Assembly: GCF_901709675.1 (NCBI RefSeq)
Contig: NC_051088.1
Coordinates: 5,729,664-5,793,663 of the forward strand
DNA from: Syngnathus acus
Lineage: Eukaryota > Chordata > Actinopteri > Syngnathiformes > Syngnathidae
Direction of reading: 5' to 3'
DNA length: 64,000 nucleotides
In this document: positions 24,061 through 41,802 of the stretch, one piece after another
Layout: every line of letters begins with the position of its first letter
Numbering within the stretch: position 1 is the first letter of the stretch
Made by a program: the position numbers and the translations under genes
The notes under the pieces: generated by a model
Databases searched by the model: none
What the model was told of the DNA's origin: nothing
The model's input: the letters and a program-made list of their open reading frames with translations, nothing else

Positions 24061-25443
24061 GTGGGGAACACTATCATGTCACAATCTTAGAGATACTGTA
24101 CAAAAAAACAATTGAAGAGCACGTAACTGTGTAAAATACGTAATTTGGAAATGCTCAGAATAGGTATCACTGGTAAAAAAAAAAAACTGGTAAAAAAAAA
24201 AAAATCCCTTGTGTCCCTAAACATATTTTTATAGCTTTTATGATTTAATTTTTTTTCACCACATCAGGTCTTTAGATATTCTATTTTTTTGTTTAAGTTC
24301 GACCCATAAAGGTTTGCACAGTATGGACTTTTTCAGATTTCAGGAAAAAAAATCCACCTGATGCTCAATCTAATTCTGAATTCACTAACTAACAAAAATA
24401 TGACAACATATATTACTTTATTACTGATATTATCATGGTTAATAGTATTATTTTCTTGATGATAATGACATGACAAAAACTAGAAAATGTAATATTGAAT
24501 ATATTACCATGCTCAGATTGCTACATCAATTTTGCTTGTTTTGGAGCTTGGCTTCAAAGCAACCAATTAGGACAGAAAATGCACTTATTTCTCTTTGAAG
24601 GATACATTTTCATTTTAATTGGATTTGAGAATGTCCCATTGCTTCTGTCGTTTACGTTACATGGGCCAGCACTGCAACCATGGGCAATTTATCTTGACAC
24701 TGCATTACTTGTTCTCAAATCTGATTTGGCGTTTATGAAAAGGAAGAAAATAATTACCACAAAATAAAGAGAATAGGTTGTTGGGAATAGGTTAACTCGA
24801 TTTTTGGAACAAATATTAAAATTTAATTTAAAAATGTAGAAATTAAGGTCAGTGCTTCTTGGTGGTTTAGGCCAACAGGGAAGCCAAGTTGGTGTTCATA
24901 AACGCCCTCTCTTGCATTCAGGTCACCCACAGATAATTTGAAGAATTTTAATTACCCCCGGACAAACTACGCAAACTCCACACAGGAGGTTAGACACAGT
25001 TTGGCATACGTGCTCACTGCCATTTCAATGTGACGCCACAGAAACACATGGCAAATGTCAACACTGCCTCCCAGTGGGTCCAGCATCTTGGTGCAGTAGA
25101 AAGATTTGTCCGAAGTGCCCCTGAGCAGAACGAGCGTGATAATTCAGTGAAAAACATGACCAATTACCCAAATGTCATGAAAGTAAGCCGAGCATATCTA
25201 AATGGTAAAAAACAACAACATCACAACCAACAACAATAACAACAACGTGCTATACCAATTACTGATTTGTTACGTACTGTTCACTCAAGATCATTTGAGA
25301 TGTAGTTGCGTTTTGTTGCCACTACATGCCACATCGCTACCGAGCTTAAAATACACACTTGGGTCCGAATAGCGGCGTAAAGGAAGCAAACGAGGAAGCT
25401 AGTCAGTCAGTTTCTCACATGTACACAAAATACACACACCACG

Positions 25444-28400
25444 ATGGCTTCTTTAAAAAATAAAAAGGCCGTCGCAAGCAGCAAGCAAGACGACACTAAT
25501 TCCAACGTTCCAGAAGGAGAAGACAAAGAGTTCTGTCCTGGTTACGAAGACGTCGATGCTTTCGTTAAAGTAAGTGTTTTGTCCGCGTGGGTTTTAAGGA
25601 GCAAGGAATAATGAGACTAGCACGGTGGATGCACGTTACTTCGTTCTGGTTTCACTTCTATTTCAGTAATAGATATTTTAACTAAAACTAGTACTATTGT
25701 GTTAAAATGTCTGTACGAGTGGTTCTTGGCCGTCGTCGATTAATCGATTCAGTGTTATAAGACGTTAGAATGACTAAAGACATGTCTTATTATAAATTCA
25801 TTTTATTATTATAAAGGATATTCTTTTACATCTAATAACACATTTTCAAGGGCCTTTCCGGGCTACCTTACCTACTGAGGATGAACTGCATCGACACAAA
25901 TGAAAACGCTCAAATGAAACGTCACAATACACAAAATAGGACATCTTAATTTTACCTAATATCTTGGCTCTCCTGTCTTGTTAGTCAAGTAGCTTGGATA
26001 CATATGTTTAATTTGAAAATTTAGTTTTGGTTACCTAAAAACAGAATGAATATAAATGCATGTAGGCCTACTGTTACACCCCAAGTAATATATAACATCT
26101 CCGATGCATGACTGTTTCAAGAATATTTTGACAACTCTGACCTGGGATGCACATAAAAGCAAAAGCATCCTTGAATATCTAAAGTGAAACCTGTCTCTTC
26201 TTTGCAGTATGGGTTGGGCTCAGTGTTGTTGGCCACCAAAGCATCTGGCGGCCTGCCTCAAGCTGGAGACGACTTTGATTTCTATCGGAGCTTCCCCGGT
26301 TTTCAGGAATTCTGTGAAGTTCAAGGAGATCAGCTCTTGCTTTGGTGAGTTCTTCAAGCATGATGATTCTCCCTTTGAGGCAATAAACCTCAACCTGTCA
26401 GAGACATTCCCTGTGGTATTTCCACAGCCATTTACATCTGCATCTAATACACATTGTAGAAAATCATGTTTTTAATGAGACAGCAATTTAATAGTTGTGC
26501 CAAGGTATTCCAACTGAAAGACTTAAATAGATTAAAGTGCAAAATACTTAATATTTGGTTCTAAATCATTTGCTTGCAAAAACTGCGTAACCGACATAGA
26601 TTAAGCTTGATGCAGTTACTGTCAGTAAAGGATTTTATGAAGTCTTATTCACCTAAATCTATTTAAACTATCTGTTCCAATACTTTTGCACATCTAATAC
26701 GCTAGTACCAGATTCACACGTATATAACTGTATATGAAAGTGGAACTATTGATTCACATTCCTCTTTTGGATGTCTTTCGGAGAGAAGTAGGCTGTATCT
26801 CCTGACATGTATCTCTGTGTTAGCATGAGTCAGATCATGCAACATCACAGCTGCCGATCTCGCATGAGAGACTGCGATAAGCTCACCGGGCTGGAGGAGA
26901 GGTTTGACTTGGTTGTGGACTCCAACGATGTAATCCTAGAGAAAGTGGTATGTGCTACCATTTTTCAGTGTCACAGATTGTGTTACAAAATGCTTACTAC
27001 AAAGCAACTTGAGAAATTGCATCCAAATCTCAGGGGATTCTTCTGGATGAGGCTGATGGCGTGAACAGGAGCCAGCAACCTGTCATGCCCGCAGGCTTTC
27101 AGCCTCCCAAGATTGTCGTCTCCAGCTGGAATCGCAAGGTTGGCCCATTCGCCTCCCATCGTCTAGATATGTTTGTCTGCCTCTCATCTGAGCTAAAACG
27201 GTGCTTGTATTGATCAGGGTTCGAGTTCTGGAAGTCGCTCTGAGACGTTCAGACTGCTCCAAGCCAAGAATATCCAAAGGCCTCAGCTGAAATTCAAGGA
27301 GAAAGTTGACAATAGCAACACACCATTTATTCCCAAAATTTTCATCAAGCCCAATGCGCTCAAACCACTTCCCTCATGTAAGATGCTCTTCATATTATGT
27401 ATAGCTATTGTAATATGCATGAGATGTTAGCACAAAATATTTCATATCTCTCAAGAGTTAAAATGTGGTTCCATTGAGTGTTGTTTTTCCATTGCTTACC
27501 AGTTCTCTTGCTCCTTTTTGTCCTGAGGACAGATTTCACCACCAAACACATGCGGAAAGAGAGACCGGAAGATCTAGATGTCCCGGCGGCGCTGGCTGAC
27601 TTTATTCACCATCAGCGAACACAAGAACACATCGAAGACATGTAAGAAGTTTACCATCATGGACTGTTTTGCCCTTTGCTGTTTTTTTAAAGTCACTTAA
27701 TCTTTTCTCCAATAGGTTTGCACACCCTTACCAGTTTGAATTGGATCATCTTACAGTGCCTGATAGCCTTCTGTCCAAGACGGAGCCCAAGGTAGGCAAA
27801 CTGAAGCCTTGCCATCCTGTCTTTATCTCATCATTGTGAGATGTAAATTTAAAAGTCGTTAATAAACTTGTTTTCCAGAATGAAAGCCTTTCAAAATGGC
27901 ACCGTTCAATAGCCAGAATAAATGGCAGTTAACAACATTCCCGCATTTTGTAAGGAAAACAAATTCATAATTATTCTGGCAAAATTCTGGCACTCAAAAA
28001 AATTAAATATCTGAGTATTTTGATCTAGGATTAAACCCCAATTGTCCACTTCTGGTGGTCATGTTTATTGTGTGTGATGTCTTCGATTTGATGGAAGGTG
28101 CCTTACAAGAGTTTTTAAATGTCATGTTTGCTTTCTTAAATCTGCAGGCTTGTTATAAAATAGAGCTTGACAGCGCTTTAGTTGAAAATTCCACTTGTGT
28201 GAATTTCAAATGATATTAATTATATAATGTATTTTTAAGCGCGTGTCCCTGCCAACAGATGTTGGTCTCACTCACATCTGTTTACAATTGTAGATGTACA
28301 AACCTATAGAAGAGACTCCCTGCTCGTTCATTGAGACACTGGAAGATCTAGTGGCTCTGAGTGAGAAGCTCAACGAGGTGTCTGAATTTGCAGTGGATCT

Positions 28401-31400
28401 CGAGGTACGTACAATTTCAGTTTGACACAAATTCAATGCCAATGATCAAAGCCCGGTATTATTTGCCAGCTAACATCTCGCCAACTGCTTGACAGCACCA
28501 TTCATACAGGAGCTTTCTGGGAGTTACCTGTCTGATGCAGATTTCCACCAGAGAGCAGGACTTCATCATTGACACCTTGGAGCTCCGCAGTGAGATGTGC
28601 ATCCTGAATGAGTCCTTCACCAACCCCTCTACAGTCAAAGTATTGCCATTGCTTTGCTAATTATCTTTCTTTTTTTTTTTTTTGAGGGGGCGGTTGTTTA
28701 TATCAAGATGACGCTTTGTAGGGACATCATACTAATCATATTATTGATTACCATTGGTTCAGGATTATTTATCATTATTTGTGATTCAGCTCTTCAATCT
28801 ATTTTTTGAAACTGATACTGATTATTTTTGCCAGTGTTATCGTGTCATCTGTATCATTGCATTGAAATGCTTGCACAATGACGCATCGGTAAAAGTGACA
28901 ACCCGCCTACAGTTTAGTTTCTTCTTTGAGCGTTGTATGCAGGTGTAGTTTGGCCAGGTTTGTGTTAATTGAATCCAACGCAATCATTATGAATTCATGC
29001 AATGTATCAGTACGCTGATTTCGACCGTCAGGTGTTTCACGGAGCAGACTCGGACATGGAGTGGCTCCAGAGGGACTTCGGCTTGTACGTGGTCAACTTG
29101 TTTGACACGCACCAGGCCAGTCGAGTGTTGAACCTGGCCAGAAATTCGCTTGACCACCTGCTCAAGCACTACTGTGGCACAGATGCGGATAAGCGCTATC
29201 AACTCGCTGATTGGAGGATCCGGTATTGTGCCTTTTTCGGTTTGATCTTGTTCTGTGGATGCTGTAGTCGCTCAAACCACGGCCTTGATTCCACAGGCCC
29301 CTGCCGGATGAGATGGCACACTATGCCCGCAGCGACACCCACTATCTCCTCTACATCTATGACTGTATGAAGGCGCAGCTCTTGGACTTCAACCATGGCC
29401 AGCCCGGTCTACTGCAGAGTGTCTGGAACAAAAGCAAAGACATTTCCCTGAAAGTTTGTACAACTTTGACTTGCTGCTCCAAAGAAATTGAAATGCCACT
29501 TTGATATAGTCGTCTTTAGCGCTTGTCCTCTTTCTCTCTCTCGCGCGCTCACTCTCTCTAATATTTCTCTTAATTCTCACTATTCCTTCTCCCACACAGA
29601 AATATGCAAAGCCAATATTCACTGAGGAATCTTATCTGGAGGTCCAGAAGAAGCAGAAAAGGTCTTTTAACACCCAACAGCTCGCTGCCTTCAGACTATT
29701 GTTCGCCTGGAGGGACAAGCTGGCTCGGCAGGAAGATGAAAGCACTGGGTAGGGTGTTTGGAGATGCATCGCAACTGTTTCAGACAAGTTTTCACTGCCC
29801 ACACGTTCAGTGGAAGATCTTACTGTACTCTTCTCAACACAGTTGATGTTTTTTTGGTAGATATGTCTTGCCCACCCACATGATGATCAAGATATCTGAG
29901 GAGCTGCCCAAGTAAGTTGACTCAGTCTCCTCGCTCATCTATTTGTTCAGTCACTTTTTTAATTCATAAACTCACCACCGTGTTTTTTTATTTTCTGCTC
30001 AGAGAGCCTCAGGGCATCATTGCCTGCTGTAACCCTGTCCCCCCGATGGTGAGGCAGCAGGTCAATGAGCTCCATTTATTAGTGCAGGAGGCTCGAGAAA
30101 TGCCTCTCCTCAAGGTGAGAAGCATTCCACCCCGTCAACTCTTGCCCTGTTTATGTCATTCGTCATCGGTTTGGGTTTCTGCACGCAGGCTGAAATTGCG
30201 ACGCCAAAATCAAAAGGACTCACACCAACAAGGACGGTGAGAAACCTGTCAGTCGCAAAAGAGTAATTTGCATGCAGTAGATGTTTGGAATTATTATAAT
30301 TTTGCTGTTCATTTTTCAGACAAAGGTTACGTTGTTTGGCCCTCATGATACATCCAGGGTTCACATTGCTGATGATGGTGAGCTGTACTCTATATACACA
30401 CGTTTATATAAAGAAAAAAAAAAAACACAGGTTCCATCCATCAAAAAACGTTAGCTGGCTGTGATGCACATGTTGAAGCGACAGTTTTTTCTACCTAATC
30501 AAATGATTAAAAATAAACAGTTCTTGAAGACTAGTGGCAAATGTATTGAACCTAAAAGTTGCATGGAACCGCATTGTATTTGGGCACCCTTTCTTACGTG
30601 AAGCAACAAAGGGGTTAGGATACTTTGAAGCACACTTTGAGATTCCTTGGCTTTAGCCATTTATCTGTCACCTCTTTTTCCTCCTCAGAGCTGCCTGTTA
30701 AACAAGGAGTGCTCTTCTCTGATGACGACCACAAGTCTGACATGGATGTTGAGAAAATACGTAGTCTTGTGGCATCTGCCAAAATTACTTTGTTTGAGGT
30801 AACTTTAAGCTTTCCTCCAAATGTATTCATTATAAAGCTTTAGGCAGCTAGGTGAGCCACTAGTAGATAAGTAGTTTTTTTTTTCTTGTTTGCAGGAGCC
30901 CGAAGCAAAAAAAATCCTAGAGTCCCTTTCTGTGGCTCAAATGAAAGCTAGACGTATTATCGAGTCCTTTGAAAACCCTTTTCGAATGGTAAGTCTTGAT
31001 CAGACACCAGCCAAGCAGACCATGGTGGTTATCATGTAAACCCAGGCACAATATTTCATGTACTTCTGTGATTCCAGTACTTGCCTTCCAGTGGCGTGCA
31101 CGTCAATGAGAATGCAAAGTTAGACCCTTCTTCAAAGATATTTGAGGTACAGCAAAGTAAATGCAGCAATAGTGTGAAGCAAATGCGGAATTAAAGCAGA
31201 AACTTAAGCAAGCTGTCTGGTTTTTCAGATCAGTCAAAGATGGAAACTGCGGAGTATGGAACAACAGCAGAGGGAGCTGGAGTTAGCAAAGAAAGCCAAG
31301 GAGGAAGCAAAGCAACAGGCAAAGAAGGCAGCAGGTAACAGTGTCTTGAATTTCCGAGTAAGTGTGACCAATTTGCTTATGATAGAAACAAATTCAAATA

Positions 31401-32847
31401 AAATGTAAACCTAATCTGTAATGTTTATATACATGCGTTTTTTTCCCTCAACTATTCACCGATAGTAGGCAAGCACATGAACATGCAGTCAGAACTCGGT
31501 AACTTCCCCAAACAACCTGAGTTAACCTTGGATCCTCCCTAACATTCGAAGATTGACTCCTCACCTCTACTCATTTGCTTTGCACCAATTACTGAAGGGC
31601 TCTGCTGCCATCTTGTAGCATCGTCGAAGAACGCAAAAGTCATTTGTCCATGCTTCCCCTTCAATACTAATGATAATCCAAATGCAATTTTACTGTTGCT
31701 TTCATCAGAGGAACGACGGAAGGCTAAAGAAAGCTACAAAGAGTCCCTGCAGAATGTGGCCACCGTACGCCAGCAAGCTGCTGTAAGTACTTTTCTCTCG
31801 TTTTTTTGTCGATTCAATTCTACTGCACTGTCTGTATCCCTTTTAAAAAGTGTTCTAATCTACACCACCATGTTCCCAACACATGGCTTACTTGAATGTC
31901 CACTCTGACATTTGATGACTCACAAAAGTGCACTGTTCTGTTTGTGCCTGTCACATGATGCATCTGGGGCAGAATTGGAAAGCGATATGTCCGTCACTTG
32001 TCAAACACTTATGTTTTAGTTCCTCCACTGATCCCCACCCAAGTTGTTCAGCTCGGCAAGCACAAAAAAGATCCATCCGCTAGTCTGTTTGTATACGTGA
32101 ATAGACATAATTTGTCGATGAAGGTTTTGCTCGTAACTCGAATTGTTGGCAAACACGTGTGTTCGTAAGTTGAGGTTTTGCTGCGCATTGTATCTCATAC
32201 AAACTGTAGTGATGATAATAGTGGCTCACCCATTTGATCAGGAATGTGCAAAAGTGGATGGAAAGAAACGTGAGAGGGTCCCCAGTGAGCCTGGAGAGTC
32301 GACTCCCAAGCCGAGTAAGAAACTGAAATCAGCAGAGAAGAAACAGACCAAAGCTTCTCCTCAAGAAAGCTTCAAGCCTTTTGACTACAGTCAGTCAGAC
32401 CTCAAAGTGTTTTCCGGTATGGTGTTTCTCATTTTATATTTAAATAGTAATAAGAATTTTACCACCAGGTTATGCTATTCAGTATATATACTTAACCAGT
32501 GGTTTTGTTTTGTACAGATACTAAATCAAAGGACAACTCACAGTTTGATCCAAACAGGCAAGCCTGTGACCCTAAGAAAAAGGTAGTATATTTATTTCTT
32601 AATTTAAAACAGTTGTGCATAATTTACCTGTTTGTTAGTGCTTAGTAGATTGTTTTTTCTCATCTTACAGAAAATGGCGGGTGGGAAAAAGAGTCATTCA
32701 GGTGCTGGAAATAGAAGTATGTCATACCTAGCCGGAACCTCAAACAGGTAAATGTTATATTGTAAATTATATTTTTTTAACCATCCCATGACCATTATTT
32801 CCTATTTTTTAAACAGAGGATTTCGACACAACTGGCCCAAAAGATAG
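25444..32847 (+). CDS. exosc10: Exosome component 10 (Rrp6/PM-Scl100), complete
   Basis: Nuclear exosome-associated 3'-5' exoribonuclease acting in rRNA processing and nuclear RNA decay. Twenty-five exons join in phase: 25444-25569, 26208-26344, 26824-26947, 27034-27138, 27218-27377, 27533-27641, 27716-27791, 28294-28404, 28496-28639, 29032-29222, 29297-29453, 29600-29748, 29861-29911, 30003-30114, 30189-30236, 30320-30377, 30689-30798, 30896-30988, 31078-31146, 31229-31334, 31709-31782, 32242-32416, 32518-32582, 32671-32747, 32817-32847 (TAG). The total is 885 codons plus stop, the same length as I recall for human EXOSC10. DEDD-Y nuclease motifs are intact: [29 protein letters not shown], and [14 protein letters not shown] (Tyr-x3-Asp). 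An HRDC domain follows ([18 protein letters not shown] region, exons 12-14). The Lys/Glu-rich C-terminal region ends GFRHNWPKR. The N-terminal PMC2NT domain starts near [18 protein letters not shown]. The start is the first ATG opening this frame. A possible poly(A) signal lies near 32951. Confidence 0.95.
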
Positions 32848-33083
32848 AGATGTTCTTTTATGCCCTGGGATTTTATCATTTTTTTATTTCAATTTTTTTT
32901 CCTCATCTGTAGGAGTGTTTTCCTTGTGAATACATATTAAAAAAATCTGTTAATAAAAATCGATTGGCTGTCACTTTGTTCCGAAAATATATTTAATATA
33001 CAGAAACTTTTGAAAAGACTTCACAAATGCTGAGAGAACTCAAAGTTGTGACATTGTTCCCAAACTCAGCAGAATAATGCTTC

Positions 33084-33308
33084 TTGCCACACAGCTTGGT
33101 TGATCAAGGTGGAGATGAAGAAAGGACCACCAAGCCAAGTAGCTTGTCATGGTCATCCCAATTTGCAGATCTGAACACAATTGAAAACTTCTGCATTACT
33201 CGGGACTCGCCAAGACAGTCAAATAAGTATGCGCACGTTGAAGACGGAATTAAAACGGATGGGCTGCACAGATGGCATAATGACAGTATTCTTCGCTACC
33301 TGAGTTGA
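33084..33308 (+). pseudogene. Decayed Tc1/mariner transposase C-terminal fragment
   Basis: The frame contains SWSSQFADLNTIENF, which resembles the Tc1 family motif WPSQSPDLNPIENLW around the last catalytic Asp/Glu region. The rest is unrecognisable. It lies between exosc10 and the srm promoter. The call is by motif likeness only. Confidence 0.5.
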
Positions 33309-33483
33309 GACAAGCCATTTGGACCGAGCTCCAAGGACCAGGACAACTGTTTGGTAATCGGACTTTGTGTTAAATTCTTCAACAGTGCTCGTGTATGTCA
33401 TGGACCTGAGGATTGCACGAGAGAGAGGGAGACAGAGGGACCTCCTCACACTCCCCCGCACCTTTGTCGTCCCTGTTCAGAAC

Positions 33484-33627
33484 TGCGCAGGCGCACTGAC
33501 TCCAACCTCGCTTCATCCTCACGTGGGTTTCGGGGCGTTGCCAGCGGTGAGAAGTCTAGCAAACTATGTTGCGTTTGCTCGTATGCCCGTACCCCATTGG
33601 ATGACTTAATTGTGCAGCGTGACGTCA
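33484..33627 (+). promoter_or_regulatory. Putative srm promoter elements (NRF1-like site, E-box, CRE)
   Basis: Within 275 bp upstream of the srm ATG lie TGCGCAGGCGCA at 33484-33495 (close to the NRF1 consensus), the palindromic E-box CACGTG at 33520-33525, and a full palindromic CRE/ATF site TGACGTCA at 33620-33627. The local sequence is more GC- and CpG-rich than its surroundings, as in housekeeping promoters. Mammalian SRM is a known MYC/MAX target through CACGTG boxes, so the E-box is plausible. Function is inferred from motif and position only. Confidence 0.5.
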
Positions 33628-33757
33628 GGCGTCTGCTATTCGTTCCGAAGGGAAGCAGCATGTATGGCTGTTAGTCATATCGTAAGTGTCAAAACGTTGT
33701 CGCGTGTCACGTTGGCTGGTTTATAAACACGTTTACCTGAGCTCGAGGGCGACCGGC

Positions 33758-37345
<3,588 letters not shown>

Positions 37346-38930
37346 TTGGCCACAGCAGAGCAGCGGGTTCATCCTCCACCGGCTCCAAATACAGCTTCCC
37401 ATCCTCTTCTCAGCACTCGTTCCCTTTTAAGTGTAGTTTCCTCAAGATTTCAGGATGAGTTTGTAAAGTGGGGTCAGTCAGTCGCCCCCTGTTTCTCCCC
37501 ACCCTTCCAGACCTAAGCACCACCCGTGTTTATTTCCTCATGCGTTGCATTACCCATGTTCATCATAAGCTCGTCTCATAAACAAATGATGACGATCCCA
37601 TCCAACCCAGACCTCATGCTCAAGGACTGTACTGTTTCAAAAAGTGTTCTAACATTGCATGTAATTGCAATGTATCGCTGCAGTTTCAATGGAGATATTC
37701 TGTGCTCATTGGAATGTCAGCGCATGCCGGCTGCGTATGTCGAGTATACAAACACACCCTCATATATTCAGAAAAGATTGCTCCTCAATAGGTTCTCAAT
37801 CTGGTTGTGTACGTATTAAGGTATGAAATAGCATTTGCTGCCTTTAAAAACCCAATAACGGCTTCGTACTCTCTTTTGGTATGAATGATACATTTCATTT
37901 TTAGAACAGAAGCTGCAACATTAGTTCAAAAGCTAAGTTATGCAATTACTGGCGGTTTGGCTAATGGGGTTTGGACTATGTTAAACTTTACTGTGGGAAG
38001 CCGTTATATTACAGTGTGGTTGCTTAGCTAACATCTGAAACCAATTACTGTGAATCTTATAGTTTTTTTTTTAAATAAAACTCATTAATTGTAATAAATC
38101 TGTTGAATCAAATCAATCGTGACTTGGAAATGTACAGTGACATACTTTTGCGTAGTTCTGGCTGCAAAGCTCAATCCATTTTCAAAGGTCTCTGCAATTC
38201 CCAACCACTGAGCCATCCGGTTGGGTACAGCAAATGTTACGTTTATAATGTCCATCTATGCCAGCAAAATATAGTGAAGGCAGTCACAGAACATTTGAGC
38301 GCTCATCCACTGAATGACAGAAGCTTTGTTCACCTGTTACTATTTACCAAAATAATCAATTTTTTTGCAATTAAACGCTGGCCAATCATAGGCCTGACAA
38401 AGACTACACTGAGCTTGTTAGTCTTGAATCACCTTTGCATACAGTCAAGGGTATGAATGATTTTTAACGAGTTTTGTATTTATTTGCCGCCACTATGGAT
38501 ATGTAATTAAGATGTTGAGGTAATGTTACAAAATTATAACACAAAGAAGTACAGACATCTTTTGGGAGGGGGTTTCTGTCTCCGTTGCACTTTCATGTTC
38601 CAGACACTAGATGACAGCCTTTAATTTGATGTCGGTCCAAGTGAGGTTTCAATGTTTTTGCATTTCTCCACTTAACATTTACACAAATTGTCTTAAATTA
38701 TTATTTAATGTACTTGTTATTGGCTGTACTGTGAGTTATTGATTTCCTCGTGGTGATTTTACAAATGTAACATTTTTGTATTGTAGTTTTAGCTATGCCA
38801 GCAGATGACGGTAGTTATCTGAATTGCATAGAGATTTGCTATTGGAATCTCAGAAAGAATTTGTTCTCTTTGGAGAAAAGGTTATATCTTCTGACAATTT
38901 TCTTTTTTTCATAACAAAAGAAAAAAAGCT

Positions 38931-39484
38931 ATGCAATACAAACCTCCGTGGCGGTGCAAAGCAAGCATGTCAGAATTGATAAAATATTTCACTTTCAAGA
39001 GTGAAGACTGTCCTAAATGCACTTGCAATGTCTGCAACATGGCAATGCGGATGGAAAGGTTGCTAAAGCAAAGAGACAAATACTCCAACAAAAACAAGAG
39101 GGCAAAGAAGATCACAGAAAGGTTGGTCGAATTTATTGCTCTTGACAACCAGTCCATCTCAGTATCACTTGGATAGCACTTTGTTTTTGATAATACTGTA
39201 CCAAGTCAGTGTTTTTCGTTTTACTTTTGTCTAAAATGTTAAATTGAAGCTGACCTTTAATTATCAGTGAGATTTTGATTTCATGGGATTTACAATAATA
39301 GTCGTAATACTCATTGATGAAATCTTATAAAAAGTTGAGTTACTTGCTCAAAATAAATTTAAGTTTTATAAATTTCAATACTAAAAGCAAAATATCGGAT
39401 CAGGACTCGAAATCGGGTCCAATTTGAGGTTAAAAGATCGGATAGGGATCGGAGGCCTAAAATGCAGATCGGGACATTCCTACC
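38931..39484 (+). mobile_element. hAT (ZBED-type) transposon remnant
   Basis: A frame at 38931-39176 reads SELIKYFTFKSEDCPKCTCN then NVCNMA, resembling the start of a BED zinc finger, and later ITERLVEFIALDNQSISV, a motif of hAT transposases (FIAxDxQPxSVV). The right flank at about 39405-39484 reads GATCGGATAGGGATCGGAGG and ends GATCGGGACATTCCTAC, like the terminal region of these elements. The middle of the transposase is missing, so it is an internally deleted, dead copy. Confidence 0.6.
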
Positions 39485-41802
39485 TACAAGTCTTTCACAA
39501 AAAATAATGTTCTTATGATGGACCAATATTTATCTGAATATATATCTTGTATATCTTTATATACATATAACCTATACTCCAAAGCAAATTAGTATACAAA
39601 CCTTTCCTACAAAATATGCAGCTATTTTTCTAGAACATTTTACAAGACTGAGACTTTATTTGTAGAAGATGCATGACCGTTTTTGCAAAATATGTTTTAT
39701 AGAAAATACACATTTTTAATTTAAAAAAAAAAGCTATTTTTACCATTAGATTGACACTTTTCTCAAATATATTTCTTTTTTTTTTCTCTTTCAAAAACAT
39801 ATACAACTTGCATGTCATTGTCTATTTATTTATTTTTACCAACATGATCCCTAATCCCCTTTCATAGCGCATGTGCTAGCACTGGAAGTCATGAAGTCAG
39901 GTACATCACCCATAATTCATGCAGACAACATCGTCGGCCTCTGTGTCACCATTCCATTATTAAGGAGTGACATTAATACTGACATGCATGACCAGAATAG
40001 CCAACATATTAACTGTAATAATCACATCAATTCACGCCATGCCAAGTGATGTCATCTCTTGCACGGTAGACAAACTTGATACGCTTGATACTTCACTTTA
40101 TTTGTAGTTTTTTCATCTCTGGATTAATCTCCAAATAGGCTCGAGGACATCCAGACATCAAGTAGTGAGTGAGCCAAGCATGTTAAAAACAGATCCGAAA
40201 GCACAGCTTTTTACACAACAACCAAGATGGACCGACTGGAATGGAAGGAGGCTCTGATCGCCGTAGGTGGCTTCGTCTGCACACGTCACGACATCTTAAT
40301 TGTCAGGTGTCACACAATGAAGACATAGCTACTGCAAATGTCAGCAACTTTTAATCACTTTTCAAATGCACAATTTCTTTCAAGCAAAATGTGTGCGTGT
40401 GCGTGTGGCAGCACCATTTACCTAGGAAAAAAGCATTTGCATCAAACTTTTGGAAAGAAAACATAACCACTGAATTTGTACTGAGAATTAATGATCATCA
40501 GCATGTCTTACTAAGTTCATGTTTATTTATTCATGTCAGTTCATGTTATGCTTTGGAAGAAACTATGCACTAAGCTAAAATACATTACCTACTGTTCATT
40601 GACAGAAGTATCGTCTTATAAGGGTATAGTGATTTAACAATGCATGTTACTTTATTTCTAAACAATGAGTTATTAGAGTAAATGATTCATTTAACACCAG
40701 ACACTTTTGCATTAATAACTGGGTCTAAACTAAAACAATCAAAATGTGCCCTACGGTGTTCAAGACCAGAAAAGCCCGTAATAGAACAATTTGTTAAATT
40801 CGCTCATGCAATGGTCTCCATGGACAACTTCAGACAAATGGTAAAATATTTTTTGATAAATCATCAAGTGAACCGCATCCTAATTGCCGCCATTACCTGA
40901 TGGCAACTTTTGTCTAAGCAAAATGCGACTTTTCTTAATTGATCAAATGGATGACAGAGTGGGTATGCTAATGTATGATCTAAAGTTATCTGCTGTTCCT
41001 ACAACTTAAATAAGTGTCAAGAGTTGATGTGATGTGAACTGTTTTGTTTGAGTGGGAGGCCACATGTAATTAAGTCAGTATACAATACGGCACATCCATG
41101 GCACACCTGACGATTTGTCAAGGCTGCAGCAAGTGGTATCTGTTGAAGTTATGTAGTGCAGGGATAGAATGTTTGTTGGAGAGTGATCCCGTCCATATTT
41201 GTAGTTTGGTATTTGTGAATTCGTCCAATTGTGTTTTTCCCCTCTCTCTCTGGATAAATTCACCTATGTGCTGTTTGGTGCTCCCTCTGGTGGCATCTTG
41301 GTGCTATGGAATAATGTTGATGTGAGTTAAGGATTTTTCATTAAAAAAAAAACAAAAACATTTGCCACCATTTTGTGGGATCTATTGCCCTAAGTAGACC
41401 ATTTTTTCTCTTCCCCTCCTCAGCCTAAAGTAGACAAAATAGATGGGATAGAAACTTGTTACAAAGGGAACACTTTCTGATATAACTTCTTCACTGCAAT
41501 CAAAATAGACTGAATTGTATTAGATAGCTATTGATTACACTAAAAGTTGCAAGATGACAGCGACTGACTGTCTCACTATGACAGCTGAAGTTCTTTTCAA
41601 AGCACATTCAGCACCTGTTAGAGCACCATTGTTCATGACAGTACATGGAAATTGGATCGTTAGATTGAAGTGTTAGGTTAAACCTCAACTCCGTCTCCTT
41701 GCTGAAGAAAATTGTCTCGGTCTTTCTTTCCAAACGTTTTCTCGGGCCATATTTCGCCGTCTTGTTAGGTCCGGTGTAAGACCGTTCAATTGTCATTTGA
41801 AG

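Larger units (their letters stand above)
18957..25443. other. Contactin 3' UTR/flank and intergenic DNA
   Basis: About 6.5 kb between the contactin stop and the exosc10 start. I see no exon with conserved coding content. An AATAAA lies at 19694-19699, but it is embedded in a simple AATTC repeat and may not be the true poly(A) signal. The interval also carries a LINE fragment (22880-23068), an interspersed repeat (23081-23311) and a GGATG-family copy (23872-24060). The open frames of up to 156 codons lack recognisable protein features. Confidence 0.6.

Noticed and set aside
38103-38456. 117-codon open frame downstream of srm
   Set aside because: No domain or homologue recognised. Probably srm 3' flank.
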